Part shown: piece after piece, positions 11,309 through 23,061 of the stretch
How positions within the stretch are numbered: position 1 is the first letter of the stretch
Layout of the letters: the number at the start of each line of letters is the position of its first letter
Source: Chalara sp. BL73
Lineage: Eukaryota > Ascomycota > Leotiomycetes > Helotiales
Direction: 5' to 3'
Length of the DNA: 64,000 bases
NCBI GenBank assembly: GCA_918026815.1
Contig: CAKJVC010000065.1
Coordinates: forward strand, 62,001-126,000
The notes under the pieces: generated by a model
The model's database searches: none
What the model saw: the letters and a program-made list of their open reading frames with translations, nothing else
Told to the model about the DNA's origin: nothing
Position numbers and translations under genes: made by a program

Positions 11309-12534
11309 ACTGCTCTGTCAGCGCGCCGCCCACAATGCTTCGGGACTATTGTAAACGCAAGAGAATGACCACGCGATTGGGATTTATGCACCCGATTGTA
11401 TCTGTTGGGAGTATGAAACAGTAGGTCCAGTCGCCAGATTCAAGTCCTCGGTCAGCAGACTTGCGTTCGCCGGGTCGGCTGCGCACGACTACCGTCATTC
11501 CTAAGGGTCAGCAAGCATCTATTGATTATGTTCATATGTTGAGACTAGTAGATTTGATGATGTCGTAGTTGTTGAATCGACAGTGGTTGATAGGATGATG
11601 TCAGGATTAACGTCCTTCATTCCCGGCTTCGGCATCATAGCGGTGCATGTGGTAGCGGCGTGGCGTTGCGTTGGCGAAGCTATGTAGCTGGCCATTCCCC
11701 ATAGGAAGAATAGTACATATATGTTGTCTTCCTATTTTCATTCTGGTTGAGCTATTTCGAGATACCGTTTTGCGGTGTCAGCCATGTCATTTCATATAAC
11801 TAGCTAACGGAGGGACTTTCATGGAAACCCATAAAAACCTGTAGATACCCCCAAGAAATGGCCATGTGTCCTTACCAGCGACAGGCGAGAACGCAACGTG
11901 GCGACAATCCTGCCTTCTTTGCCTCAATGTTTATCAACGCAGAAGGCATGCTATCATGGAAACTATCAACTTTGAGTGGCTGGACGGCAATCGCGATACC
12001 CCAGAGTTTTTAACTTCTGGCAACCTCAGCGGCAGCCCAGCAGCCCAGCAGCCCAACGATCGAGCCCAGCTGCCGAATAGGTCGACCAGCCAAGTGGCTA
12101 ACGTACATTACCCTTTCTCCGACCGAGTAGTTAGAAAAGTAACAAGCAATATGACAAGCATAACCCCGTATGCATCCACTATGACTATCGGTGGAAGATA
12201 TCCCAACGTGAGAACATTAGAGGTAGGCATGTTTGTTCAGACACGGATCCCGACCTCGTCCGGGCTCCGAGTAATTTCTGGAAGGTTAGCTTCCAGGCGC
12301 GACTTGAAAGCCCTCTTACAGGTGAAAATAAGTTTCCAGGAGACAGTTATACGCGCGAAGAAACGATTATCGAGATATCCGTCGAACGGAGCCGTTGGCT
12401 TGGCCGAACGAAACGATACAAGAAGCTGGAGATTAATTGGCAGGAGGGTGACGAGCACCTAGAAAGTCTTGGTGACTTGTTTAGTAAGAGAAGGAAGATA
12501 ATCATTAGCATAGAGTTTGTGTACAAGGCAGTTA
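11309..12534. other. Intergenic, one doubtful frame
   Basis: This 1.2-kb stretch holds a 198-codon plus-strand frame (11866-12462). It has no domain that I recognise and its composition looks non-coding. Confidence 0.4.
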
Positions 12535-12889
12535 CTGTAACAGCGAGAGTCGGTTAGGATCGGTTACAAGCTGTAGGCGAGCCGACAACCAGCCAAAGGT
12601 TTACAGCCACGATGAAGGCGTATAGTCTAGACTATCGTGGGCTCCGATGGAGAGAATGCTTTTCGGGGATACCGACCTCTAGAGCTCGGTGGCTCCATAG
12701 GCACTGTTGAGCACTGTTATGAGATATAAGGAAGAGCTAATACTCCCTAGAGGAAGGCAAGCTTGAGTTTTCCTACTAAACTTACAAGCATACTTCTGAT
12801 ATCAATACATCACTATTACAACTACGTCGCCAGTCGCGTGTTCTTACCTGTGATATTGCAATCCCTCCTGCTGCCCTCTATTTGTTACA
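12535..12889 (+). mobile_element. Solo LTR-like element, family D, complete
   Basis: It is 355 bp, starts TGTAACAGCGAGAG and ends CTCTATTTGTTACA. It is flanked by a perfect GTTAC duplication (12530-12534 and 12890-12894). This is the reference copy for family D. Confidence 0.9.
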
Positions 12890-13079
12890 GTTACTGGTGA
12901 TTTTACGACGGCAAAGGGCAAGAAAAAGAAGAAAAGCGCTACGGAGGCTCAAAAGCTTCCGAGAGCCGCCGATGCTGGTCTCTGGAGCCGACTCTACGGG
13001 CTTCATCGCTGCAGAGCCAAACGCTGTAAGCAAGGGCCCTACTGCTTACGGGACAAACAAGGAAATCACCGTGAACTGC

Positions 13080-13305
13080 TGTCACGGTCCAAGAGATCAG
13101 GTGCACAACGCATCTGGCATTCACTGCCAGATGTCGCGCCACAACCGCGAATGCTCATTGGTTCGCCTAGCTAGGACCCTGGAACTAGCCATGGTTACAA
13201 AGGGGCAGTTCCAGCAGTAGTTACACCTTTTCTCTTTAGTTTAGAATCTTTGTATTTGATACCTTACAAACAGCTGTAGCCGGCGCCTGTATTGGGATCG
13301 TGACA
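13080..13305 (-). mobile_element. Solo LTR-like element, family F (reverse)
   Basis: It is 226 bp, TGTCACGGTCC to GGGATCGTGACA, the uninterrupted reverse copy of the element at 3875-4298. Confidence 0.75.
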
Positions 13306-13648
13306 CAACCCATTCCGGAGTCTAACTAGAACTAGTCTTCGCTACTTCCTCATCCGGCAAGCAAAAAAAAATTCTTTATAACTTTATCCGGAGGTTTCCT
13401 TTGGAAGACTTATTCATTAACCAGCTTTTTAGAATCTCTTTATTACCTTATCCGGAGGGTTCTTTCGGAAAACTTATCCTTTAACCAGCTCTTTAAAATC
13501 TCTTTATTCGTATAAAGTCTCTGCAATTCCACCTTTTTTTTAAAAAAAAAGGATCAAAACTCCGCTACAGAGATAAAGTAAAAATTAGGACAACAGACTA
13601 TCTGACTTACAGTAAGCAAGTTAAACTCAACAGCCATACAATAACACT

Positions 13649-14833
13649 ATGGCTCAGGCTGCTAAGCTTCGTGAGGATTACGCCCACCCAGAAAAAGTTT
13701 ATAAAGATTTTATGTGGGCACAGGATGGAGAATTTTCTGACAAAGTCCGGGAAATAATCAAAGACTTTATAGGGCCTTGTTCATACGGGACAAGAGAAAG
13801 GCTAGAAGAGGAGTTGTGTTGGTTATGTGGCTGGACCGTTTACAACCAGGCTATAGGGGACTACGGATCACGCATTCGAATCTTCCACACGCGTGATAAC
13901 GTAGGAATATGGGAGGTTGGATCAAGATGAATGATTTCCGACCGCCCGAATGACGCTTCACTCGCAAACGACTTTATTACTCAGGAGTTTCTGCGCAATC
14001 ACAAACCAAGCTTAGAAATCCCTTTAATAAAAGAAATGCTAAAACTCAGTGCACCTACAGATAAAGTAGATCTTACATTAATGTCTCGGGCACAAGGCGT
14101 TTCGCTAGATACTATTTGGCATACTTTATTTTCGGAGCAAAAGTCAAACTATCGGAACCAACTTGCTGCTGCTATTAAAGAATGGAGACAGCTTACATCA
14201 CTAATATGCAAAAAAGTCGATGGCAGCATACCCGATGATTTTATTATCGGCTTTTGTGTCCGGCGTAGCCCTACCTGTACAAAAATGGGGCGTACAACAA
14301 ACGATTGGTTCAACAATCTTGAGAAATCTCTCCGCCTTGGACTTTCTTTAATATATAAAACAAACGACGCGGCAGTAATCGAAGAAAAATTTCAAGAGCT
14401 CAAAAAAAACTTTCCAAAATGTGAGCCGTACGTTTTGACACACGGAGATTTAAGCCTTTCGAACATTTTCGTCAATAATAACAAAATCGAAGCAATTATT
14501 GACTGGGAAATATCTGCATATCTTCCTTGGTGGGCAGAACGCTGGATGTCGTTGGTGTCAGGTACTGATCCGACCGACGAACTTTTCTACCCACTTTGGG
14601 CGGATCTCGATACAGAAACGGATGACGATACTTTCCAAGTAGAGGTCGTCGAGAAAATTTCCCCGGTTTTGGAAGCTTGGTCAAAAGCTGAACACTCGGA
14701 TAGAGTGGAACATACAAATTCTGACGCACAGTGGCGGCAGCCCGGATTTTGTGAATGCCAACCTTATAGTACTGCGTGGAAGGTGAGGAACTTTGGGCTT
14801 CACCAGGAGCATATAGTAAAGGATAGTTTGTAA
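13649..14833 (+). pseudogene. APH-type phosphotransferase with one nonsense codon
   Basis: One continuous register of 395 codons has a single internal TGA at 13928-13930. The family usually has Trp where this stop lies (GS[RK]-W-..., then RPNDASLANDF), so a TGG-to-TGA change is likely. The rest is complete: LMSRAQGVSLDTIWH, then the catalytic loop THGDLSLSNIF and the metal-binding IIDWE, about residues 265 and 285. Such proteins are kinase-fold small-molecule phosphotransferases, here of unknown substrate. No introns are needed. It may be dead, or it may produce only the 300-residue C-terminal part from the ATG at 13931. Confidence 0.75.
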
Positions 14834-15039
14834 TTACAAAATGGCATTTTACTGAAATTGGAAAAAGGGGCACAGCTATGCAGTATTTGTTGCAATGATT
14901 TACAACTAAACACAGAATGTTGTTATGTGTCTGAACGCATATAGAATCACGTGAACACCGGATCATGTAAGTTGTGGGTCCTTCAGGACCTACAACCTCG
15001 CGATCCTGTAGCTTAGAACCTCACAGAATAGCCCGCAGG

Positions 15040-15813
15040 CTCCAAGAACAAAGCTGGCCAGACTTGCTTGTTCGGTGGATCATTTCTTTGCAGCTGGCCG
15101 GCGAGTTCACATTCGCTTAGACGGAGAAATAAGCCCTGAAACTCAAATCGACTGCGGGCTCCCCCAAGGCTCCCCAGTATCTCCAATCCTGTTCATGCTA
15201 TATATCGCCCCGTTGTTCTCTCTCGAAAAACCCCGCAAAAACTTTGGATACGCGGATAACGGCGCAAAAACTCGAGCAAGCTCTCGAATGGGGAAAAGAA
15301 GAAGGAATTACTTTCGACCCAAAGAAATCCGAGCTTTCACTTCTTCCGAAAACGTGCCGACCAATTAATATCTCCCCCGGTAGTTACAAACACAATAACA
15401 GTTAAGAACGCACTTCAAACTCTCAGATGCGATGGCTAAAAGTTATTTTTGACTGCAAACTTCATTTAGAGCTCACGCTTACAACCAAGCCTCAAAAGCT
15501 TTCAACTTCAGCCAGGCTTTCGCTCGACTTGGAATCACTACCCGAAAAGGCTCCTCAGCGTTGCTCCGGCGTGCGGTAACAGCATGCGTGCTACCTGTAG
15601 CATTTTACGGAGCTTAAACTTTGTGGCCAGGAGCTACCCGATACTTCAAATCCAGGCCTATTAGCAACAGCCAACAAGGGATCCTAAAAGCGTTCCAGAA
15701 AGCACTAATCTCAAGTGCCAGAGCAATACCGCCAGTTTGTCGAACTAGCCCTTTCCCGATTTTACACAGAAAAGCCGGAATTCCTTTCCCAGAACACCTG
15801 CTAGACTCTTTAG
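15040..15813 (+). pseudogene. LINE (Tad/I-like) reverse transcriptase remnant
   Basis: Three-frame reading recovers an RT in pieces: IDCGLPQGSPVSPILFMLYI, the YADD box as FGYADN, EEGITFDPKKSEL, and a C-terminal tail with ISSARAIPPVCRTSP. These are landmarks of non-LTR retrotransposon RT. Several frameshifts and stops break it. It is cut on the right by the family A LTR at 15814. Confidence 0.75.
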
Positions 15814-15933
15814 TGTAACAACCCAAGCTGAACAGGGATCTCGATCCGTAGATCCAGGTGGGAGGACTCAGAGGTGTGAACAACTATCAATTGTCATAAC
15901 TAAGAGAGCAAGCTACAGATAGAAGAAAGGAAG
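15814..15933 (-). mobile_element. Family A LTR, truncated (reverse)
   Basis: It starts TGTAACAACCCAAGCTG and runs about 120 bp before meeting a head-on family A copy at 15934. Confidence 0.65.
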
Positions 15934-16223
15934 TGTCACGGCCCTGGCCTTCTCTAGCTCGGAGCTCACCACCGGATGCCCCAGAGCTCGGACAGAGCAC
16001 AGCACCAGGACAACCCAGGGCTCAGGCGGAGCTCAGCACCGGACACCGCAAAGCTCGCCTATCCTGGCCTCCGGCCAGTTCCTGTATATAGAGCACTGCT
16101 TTCCTTCCCTTCTTCTGTCCGTAGCTTGTTCTCTTAGTTATAACAATTGATAGTTGTTTACACCTCTGAGGCCTTCTATCTAGATTCGCGGATCGAGATC
16201 CCTATTCAGCTTGAGTTGTTACA
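15934..16223 (+). mobile_element. Solo LTR-like element, family A (copy A3)
   Basis: It runs TGTCACGGCCCTGGCC to GAGTTGTTACA. Together with the reversed fragment to its left it forms an imperfect inverted pair. Confidence 0.7.
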
Positions 16224-16258
16224 CATTTACTCGTACCCATTAAATTGTTGGCCACGAC

Positions 16259-16514
16259 TGTAACAACTCAAGCTGAATAGGGATCTCGATCCGTGAATCT
16301 AGATAGAAGGACTCAGAGGTGTAAACAACTATCAATTGTTATAACTAAGAGAACAAGCTACGGACAGAAGAAGGGAAGGAAAGCAGTGCTCTATATACAG
16401 GAACTGGCCGGAGGCCAGGATAGGCGAGCTTTGCGGTGTCCGGTGCTGTGATCTGTCCGAGCTCTGGGGTGTCCGGTGGTGAGCTCTGTCCCAGAGAAGG
16501 CCAGGGCCGTGACA
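16259..16514 (-). mobile_element. Solo LTR-like element, family A (reverse, complete)
   Basis: It is 256 bp, TGTAACAACTCAAGC to CAGGGCCGTGACA. The flanks are ACGAC and ACGAG, a 5-bp duplication with one mismatch. It is only 35 bp from the opposing A3 copy. Confidence 0.8.
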
Positions 16515-16918
16515 ACGAGTTTGTTTCTAGTTTAAATGAGTAGTTTTGTTGCTAGATGGTAAGCAGGCCCTGTCTGGACCATATATCTATTAACGTGGTT
16601 TATCAGTGAGCGGCGCATTCCCCCACCGTTATATTGCTTTAAGCTTCAATTAAGCAACCACAATACATAAGATTTAACTACTTTTGTCACGGTACGCGCT
16701 GTGGATCTACAGATACAGAGGGCAGCGGTGGTACTATACGAGAATCTATAGCTGAGGAAGGAAGAGGGAGCTCGAGGAGATGTAACAGCCAGGGCCGGTT
16801 AGGGACGGATATCATAACAGCTACAGCAGCCACCGGCATGAAGCTACAGCACAGTTGAAAGGATATAAGGGAACAGCTAGAGCTTTCAGGAGGAAGGCAA
16901 GCTTGAATTTATCTGCTA

Positions 16919-18738
16919 AGTCCGTGCACCCCCATTTGGATCAACCCCCCATTTGGATCACCTAAATAGGCGAGAATCAACTCCACGAAAATTAAAATAA
17001 TTAAATAACTACTCAATCTCAATACAATCCAAAGTAGAATCAGACTTATTAGACTCTTCTTCATCATCCTTTATAGTTATAGCCTCCCCTGCAGCCAATT
17101 GCGCTTTTTTAATCTGTTTAATGTCTGTAAACTTCGAATTTGGACTAGTCCTAACTTTCATTCGTTTTCTTGGTCTAGCTTTTTCTAATTGAACTTCTAA
17201 AGACTGTATTTTGTAGCTTTGATCTGCTATAATACTTTCTTGGTCTTCAAATCCTTTTGTAATTTTGCGAAATAAAAGTCTTTGTGTTAAAACGCTGTTG
17301 TTTTGAAGCATTTGAAACTTGGCTACTTGAGCTTTAATATCGATCGATTTTTGAGGAGTAGTAAAAACTACTTGTTGAGAATCGATTTGCGGGCTGTTAT
17401 TGAAGCTTTGCGTAGCTTGTAGAGTATTTTTCTTTGCATTGCTATTCTCTAGAAGCAAAGGGCTCAAAAGAGGTTTGGCTATCGATTTTGGCCATAAACC
17501 AGTTGCTTTTCATCCAGCTTTGATTATTTTGGCCGATAAAGCTTCTTTTCTAGCTATTTGATAGCAAGCAAGAAAATTTTGTTTTCTAATTGGACTAGAA
17601 TCAGTCAAAAGGTTCAAATGACCAACTGCTGTTCGATAATGACTTTTGAGTGACGAAAAAACTGATAAATCCAGAGGTTGCAAAACATGTGATGTATGTG
17701 GTGGCAAAAAAAGCAAGTGTATGTTGTTCTGATAACAAAGATACATAAAATCAGTAGTTTCATGGCTGCCGTGGCCGTTCAAAATAAGTAATCTAGGCTC
17801 GAGAGTATCGGTTTGAGGAATAAACACTTTTTTTAGCCATTCTATTGCTGTAGAGTCTGAAGTCCAAGCATTTTCGGTAGCTGTAAATTGCCAATCTTTA
17901 TATTGATCGATATTCGAAGGAAACTATTGTTGTTGAACTGACTTTCCTTTAAAAATAACCAATGGAGAAAGAGTTTTGCCGGTAGCAGAAATATACTCAA
18001 TAAATGAAGTCTATGCACGAGAACCAGGCTGTTTTTTTTGAATAGAACGCTTTTCAGAGCTTTTTACTACTAAGCTATTTGATCCGAAGCTTTCCATAAT
18101 ACCTGATTCGTCCATATTCCATCGATTTTCGGGTTTAATAGCCGAAATAGTAGGTACAGAAAGCAGTTGAAACCACGACTTAATTATAGCAGTTGTAGCG
18201 CTATTGACTCTTGTAGAATCAATATTTCGAGCTTTTTTGGTCCGTAGAACAGGATTACGTCGCAAAAATCTTTCTATTTATCGTTTTCTTAGCTTTTGAT
18301 AGTCTTTTTTGACTTCAAGAATACGATTTGCAAATTGCTTGATTTGGCCATGAGTTAACGGTACACCTAGTGTTTCTTGAGTCAAAACCCAGGCAGTTAA
18401 GTGATCTTCTTGACTCTTTGATAGTTTCTGCTGACTTTCAGCTGCAATAGCATGGCTTTCACTCCCTTGAATACGATTTCGTAGTGTGCTGAAAGGAACA
18501 CCCCATTTTCGGCTGGCTAGTCGCAAAGACTTCCCGTTTTTAACATCACTAAAAGCTGCAAGCAAATCTTGCTCTGAATATTGAGGCATAATTACTCAAA
18601 GATAAAGAATTTCAAGTTTGAAGTGATTTGAATTGGAATTGATTTAATAATTAATTATATTGTTGAAATGACGGTGTGAAAATTCGCTTATTTTGAGTGA
18701 TCCAAATGGGGGGTGATCCAAATGGGGGTGCACGGACT
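16919..18738 (-). mobile_element. Pogo/Fot1-type DNA transposon, 1.82 kb
   Basis: The terminal inverted repeats begin AGTCCGTGCACCCCCATTTG, and the ATTTGGATCA core recurs just inside each end. The target duplication is TA (16917-16918 and 18739-18740), as expected for the Tc1/mariner/pogo superfamily. It is inserted in the family D LTR and carries one transposase gene on the minus strand. Confidence 0.92.
17009..18589 (-). pseudogene. Pogo/Fot1 transposase with four Trp-to-stop changes
   Basis: All pieces lie in one register with no frameshift. The N-terminal HTH (MPQYSEQDLLAAFSDVKNGK, then SLRLASRKWGVP) is of the psq/CENP-B type. The DDE domain has NRWNMDESG with the first Asp, then LILNGHGSH where the family has D (LDGHGSH), and LFLPPHTSHVLQPLDLSVF. 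Internal stops at 18278, 18011, about 17923 and 17510 each fall where the family has Trp (R-W-IERF, A-W-TSFI, QQ-W-FP, G-W-KATG). The D-to-N change is also G-to-A. The element is dead by point mutation, not by indels. Confidence 0.9.
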
Positions 18739-19095
18739 TAGACGGACAAGCATACTTTTGATATCAATACATCACTATTTCTATTCTATTGCAGTCATGT
18801 GTCTTACCTGTTATATTGCAATCCCTCCTGTTGCCCTCTAATTGTTACAGGAGAGCAGGCTATATATACACGAGGCGCTCCGAGAGCTCGCCTAATATGG
18901 GTCACGTGTGCTTGGGAGCACGCGACGTGACAACTATTTTCTAGACGTTGGTGATTCGGCCTCTGTTTTCAACAGTATCTCTTGCAGAATATCTCAAAAA
19001 ATATAAATACAAAGTACAGCTTGTTATTAAGTTAGCAAAGAGAATACATTTTACAAAGGCTTGAAAAGACGTCCTGCCTAATACCTTCCTTAGTA

Positions 19096-20437
19096 CTATA
19101 TAGCCACTTGTCTTCCTTCTTCAGCTCCTTCTCCATCTCCTTCTGCCTCCTGATGCTTAGGGGGTATCGGAAGGTTTAAGTTATCATTGCGTACGAGTTT
19201 GGTTGGAGAAGATAGCGGCTGAGAGGAAAGCAGAGACAAATCCTCCCTTTCATCAAGTTCAAGATCTGGAAGCTCCACGTCTGAGAAATCCGAGCCTGAG
19301 TCTGACAGAGATGGCCAGTCAACGTCGGCAGCACCCGCCATGCCCTGGATGCGCTGGAGAAACCATTGCAGCTCGAGAAGTGTGAAGCTAGGTAATGGCT
19401 TTGTTTCCGGGTCGTCGGTTTGAAGCGTGAAATAGTCACCAGATTGAATTATAGCAACGTTCTCATCTTCCCTGAATAGCTTCGCAACACCACTAAAGAC
19501 GTCCGTATTCTGACTAAGTCCTTGAGTCGAAAATGGCGTAGTTAAAAGACTTATTGCTTTTTGAGCCTCTTGCTGTTTTTTCTGCCAAAAGAACTGCACT
19601 TTTAAGGTGGTTTTATCCTCTGACTCAGAAATTGGTTTGAGTGCAAATGCTCCTCGAGCCCACATATCATGTGCACCACGCGACAATGTAATAAGGTTAT
19701 AGACTCTTTCTATACCAAACTCACATATACCCGCTGGAAAAAGTTCTGCTTCCCAAGCTACGACCTTTTCTTTAGGCCAAAAATTCTTTAAATGACCCCA
19801 AAATATATGCCGTTGCCCAAGCTTATCTTCTTCCTGGTGTGAGATCGAGTGAAACGGATATATATGAGCAACTTCTATCGAGCCACCCCTTGTTAAAACA
19901 CAGCTGAATCTGTCTCTTTCTGCAGCTAGATCCCTAGCTTTCTGGTTTCGACGTTGTATTGCTGGTGAATCTGAAGACTTTTGTTTCTTTGTAGGTGGAG
20001 TAGCAGGTGACGAGCTTAAATTGGACAGTGTCGATTTTTGTGGTGTTGTTTTTTTCGGTGTTGAGGGCTGTGACTGCGATCTAGGAGGAGACGGACCCCC
20101 TATAAGTTATCGTTAGCTAGAATAGAGGAACAAGAGTATTTCACTTACAGTAGTGTGCCATTGTGTAGGTTTGTAGAGTAAAGCCACTAAGGATATTGGG
20201 ATATTCGCGCCCGCAATTGACTAAGCTTTTGAGGGCATCAAGGTCGCAGATCTGGCATGCAGCCCAAAAGTGAGGTGGCACGTCGCCGATTGACTCCTGT
20301 AGACGCTCGAGCAGAGCAGTTCGTTCTGGACTACGGAGATTGAAGTCTTCCATTGTGTCGATGTTCGTATGTGGATGCATCGAAGGGTCGAAGATCGGGG
20401 TTGTGTGCAGGACCAAGCGGGGCACCAGCGGCCGCAT
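19096..20437 (-). CDS. HNH-endonuclease-domain protein, 430 residues
   Basis: Two exons, 20437-20149 and 20099-19096, flank a 49-nt intron with GTAAGT, GCTAACGA and TATAG. The joined frame is open for 430 residues. After a Ser/Pro/Lys-rich linker comes SCVLTRGGSIEVAHIYPFHS, the HNH_2-type motif, then WAREL-type helices and NLITLSRGAHDMWARGAF with further His residues. The C-terminus is acidic. This architecture is common in filamentous ascomycetes, where its role is unknown. It may be a nuclease of host or element origin. It sits between the nested LTR cluster and the piggyBac, and is unusually undamaged for this neighbourhood. Confidence 0.85.
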
Positions 20438-20723
20438 TCCGCGTTTTCTAATGCAGAATTACCGACGTGAATAATACTAAAGTGTCCGTGCACCCCCATT
20501 CCGGAGAGTCCCAATACACCTACCACCCCCCCTGCCACCCCACCAAAATGATCGCGCGTCGCGTTCCGCATCCATTTGCACTGTAATTTTGCCTGCAATT
20601 GATGCGCCGCTCAACGTAGTTACATTGCAACTATGTATTCTATAGTATATATCGCTCAGAATCTTGGGCAACTTCTTCTACAGTTTTAGCCCACATTTCC
20701 CGGCGTGTATTTTCAGTATCCCT
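20438..20723. other. Upstream region with a pogo-end relic
   Basis: This is the presumed promoter of the HNH gene. Near 20482 lies TCCGTGCACCCCCATTCCGG, matching the first 15 bases or so of the pogo terminal repeat at 16919. This suggests an excised or decayed copy. Confidence 0.5.
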
Positions 20724-20966
20724 TTAAGCGCCAAAGCGTCCAGATCTCGCTTACGTAACAGGGATTACAGCCAATCAGAGAGCGTATTTCAAGCCAAAAT
20801 CATCAAAATCTACTCTCTATTCTATATTTCTATGCTCTATTCTCATGATACCATGTAAAACAATCACCTGTCGAACAAAGGTGGACTTGGCATGCTGTAC
20901 ATCCTGATCTTGATGCTCGAGTACGTGGTTTCGGCTTAGAATTGCTTGATATTTCACCCAAAATTT

Positions 20967-21138
20967 TGTCACGGTACCGACCCTGGTCGGGCACGTGCCC
21001 TGCTGCCGAGCCACTAGGGCTCCCTCATGTATATCTAGCCTGCTCTCCTCGAGCCCCTTTTCCTTCCTCAGCTTGATATTCTCGTATGATACCACCGTTG
21101 CCCTCTGTATCTGTAGATCTACAGCGCGTGTCGTGACA
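20967..21138 (+). mobile_element. Solo LTR-like element, family C, inside piggyBac
   Basis: It is 172 bp, TGTCACGGTACCG to GCGTGTCGTGACA, with a perfect AATTT duplication (20962-20966 and 21139-21143). A TATA-like box precedes GCCTGCTCTCC. Confidence 0.92.
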
Positions 21139-21163
21139 AATTTGGCGCTTTCTAGGTACCCTT

Positions 21164-23061
21164 TCATGCCCTCTCTTTGCAAGCATAACAGTCTTGACAA
21201 CCACCTACGTACTCTAATTTGTGCTCTGAATCGAGATTTGGTGATATTTGAGCTTTCCTCTTTCGTGGAGCTTGTTGAGCTTTTTGTAATAAAGCTGAAA
21301 ATAACTCTTTTCTGAAAGCCTGTTGCGTAATAAACTTTTGCGTTGTAGAAACTTCGGAATAGTAAGTGTTTGTATCACTCTCTGTGATACTTCGTATTGA
21401 TGACTTGCAATTGCTTAAGTCGGTTACCCACGGGGCACGTAGCACTGCGATCTCAGCGCAGTGCTATTATGCTCGTTGCAGGTGGTTGACTTGTTCTTGA
21501 ATTGTTCAAAGTGCTAATCTACGTACGAGTGCTATAATACATCCATGTGGTCCGTGCGTCGCGGTGTGTGCTATTCACTCATACCAACAGTAAGAAAGAA
21601 GATAAGAATTAACTAATACAACGTTGAATAGAAAGTGCCAAATAGCATGCCATCCTCCTTTGCGTATGCGGCGTAATCCAGAGTTATATGATCGTAGTTG
21701 ATCAGCTCGATCAACAGCGTTCATTTGATGATTATAATCGTCGACGAATTGAGGTATTGATAGCTTTTTGGTAAGTAAATCACCAAAAGGAACTCTAGCT
21801 GTTTTAGCTGAAAAAGAAGTTTCTGAAAAACGTTTGCGTTCTCGAATAGTTGTACTTTGGCCATCTGTAATTGTAGACTGAAAAAGGACTAAAGCGTTAT
21901 CTTTCCAGGCCAAAAAACAGATTTGTTAGTCTTCCGAGGGTCGAGTAATCAAGGTTCCCCAAGGTATTTCATCTTTTGTTTTGTCAATAGCCTTTTTTTG
22001 TACCAAATCTTCCGATATGCCAGAATTTTTCCGGCATGTGCCTGTCGCTCCTATCCCCCGGTTTCGAAGTACTTTCAACAGCTTTGTGAACGTAAACAAG
22101 TTATCCAAGTACACGCAATAATGGAATTTGGCCGTAGGAAGCTTTGAAATCAAATGCGGAACGACAGCGGCTGTAGGATTCGTCTTAAGCTCTGTTGGAA
22201 GTACAACGTTTTGAGGTCCTCGATTTTTGCCTTTTCCCTTTTTGCGCCAACACCATACTAATATATATCCTTTTTGAGCTAGGCACCATATCTTATAACC
22301 TTCTGAAATAGGTTTAGAAAGTATAATAAGCGTATCTTTTGATTTGCCAGTAAATCGTTCCATAGCTTCGTCGACAGCTAAGTCGCGGCCAGGCATCCAA
22401 AGTTGCGTGCAAGTTGACTGAATGTGCGTATTTAAAAGTTCAACCTAAATTAAAAATGAAGTTAGTTTACTATATAATACAATATAAAATTGCTTCAAAC
22501 CTTGTTAAATACGTCAGGCGCATTAGGTCCAGATAGTTGCAATAACCGGTGTATATCTTGCCATCGGTTTTTGCCCATTGTTTGAGCAATTGTAGTATCT
22601 TTAAGCATCCATTCTGAGGTATCCCAGTACGATCGAATTTCGTTTTCTACGTGTATGCCCATATAAATCCAAATTCCCATGTACCTATATAACTCAGCTA
22701 TTGTGATCGGTTGTATAATGCGAGTACCTTTTGTACGAGATTTTTGAGCTTGATTCTTAGATATATAATCATTCGTATTCCTAACTATTGTTTCCAACCG
22801 TTCCTGAAAGAAAAACAAGCTCCAAATAGCCAATGCGTCGTTTGGCGCAACGTGTGTAGGAAGAACGATTTTGAAGTCGAATTGAGGGCAATCGAGAGGC
22901 ACAAACTGCGTGCCAACGTTTGCAGTAGGAGGGATATCAGGCCGTAAGGTTCCTGGATCAGTAGAATCAGCAATAGTCTCTTTCATAGGCATGGTTGTGG
23001 TGTTGTTGTTGTATGAAGGTTGAAAACTTGAGATTCGATTATTTTGATGATGCATGGTCAC
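21164..23061 (-). pseudogene. piggyBac transposase (PGBD4-like), interrupted
   Basis: It reads from MTMHHQNN at 23061. The N-terminal domain has YMGIWIYMGIHVENEIRSYW and WQDIHRLLQLSGP. A short intron near 22444-22498 joins to VELLNTHIQST. The three catalytic Asp contexts of the family are present: LAVDEAMERFTG, CVYLDNLFTF, and DDYNHQMNAVDRADQLR. One in-frame TAA at 21926 and the family B LTR at 21367-21589 break it. The C-terminal RKRKAQISPN segment continues on the far side of the LTR, to about 21164. It was once complete and is now inactive. Confidence 0.88.
21367..21589 (+). mobile_element. Solo LTR-like element, family B, inside piggyBac transposase
   Basis: It is 223 bp, TGTTTGTATCACTCT to ATACCAACA, with a perfect GTAAG duplication (21362-21366 and 21590-21594). 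It disrupts the transposase C-terminus. Confidence 0.93.

Larger units (their letters stand above)
16781..18849 (+). mobile_element. Family D LTR nested in family C, itself split by pogo
   Basis: It starts TGTAACAGCCAGGGCC and ends CTCTAATTGTTACA. It is flanked by a perfect GGAGA duplication (16776-16780 and 18850-18854) within the family C element. A pogo-type transposon lies inside it. Confidence 0.88.
16685..18932 (-). mobile_element. Family C LTR (reverse), split by nested insertions
   Basis: The left half (16685-16780) and right half (18850-18932) together make one family C element, TGTCACGGTACGCG...GCGACGTGACA. A family D LTR separates the halves. The outer flanks ACTTT and ACTAT differ at one base. 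Uninterrupted copies are at 20967-21138 and 60950-61123. Confidence 0.85.

Noticed and set aside
11866..12462. 198-codon open frame as a gene
   Set aside because: No domain, no splice context, and low-complexity Ala/Gln/Pro runs. I could not support it beyond chance.
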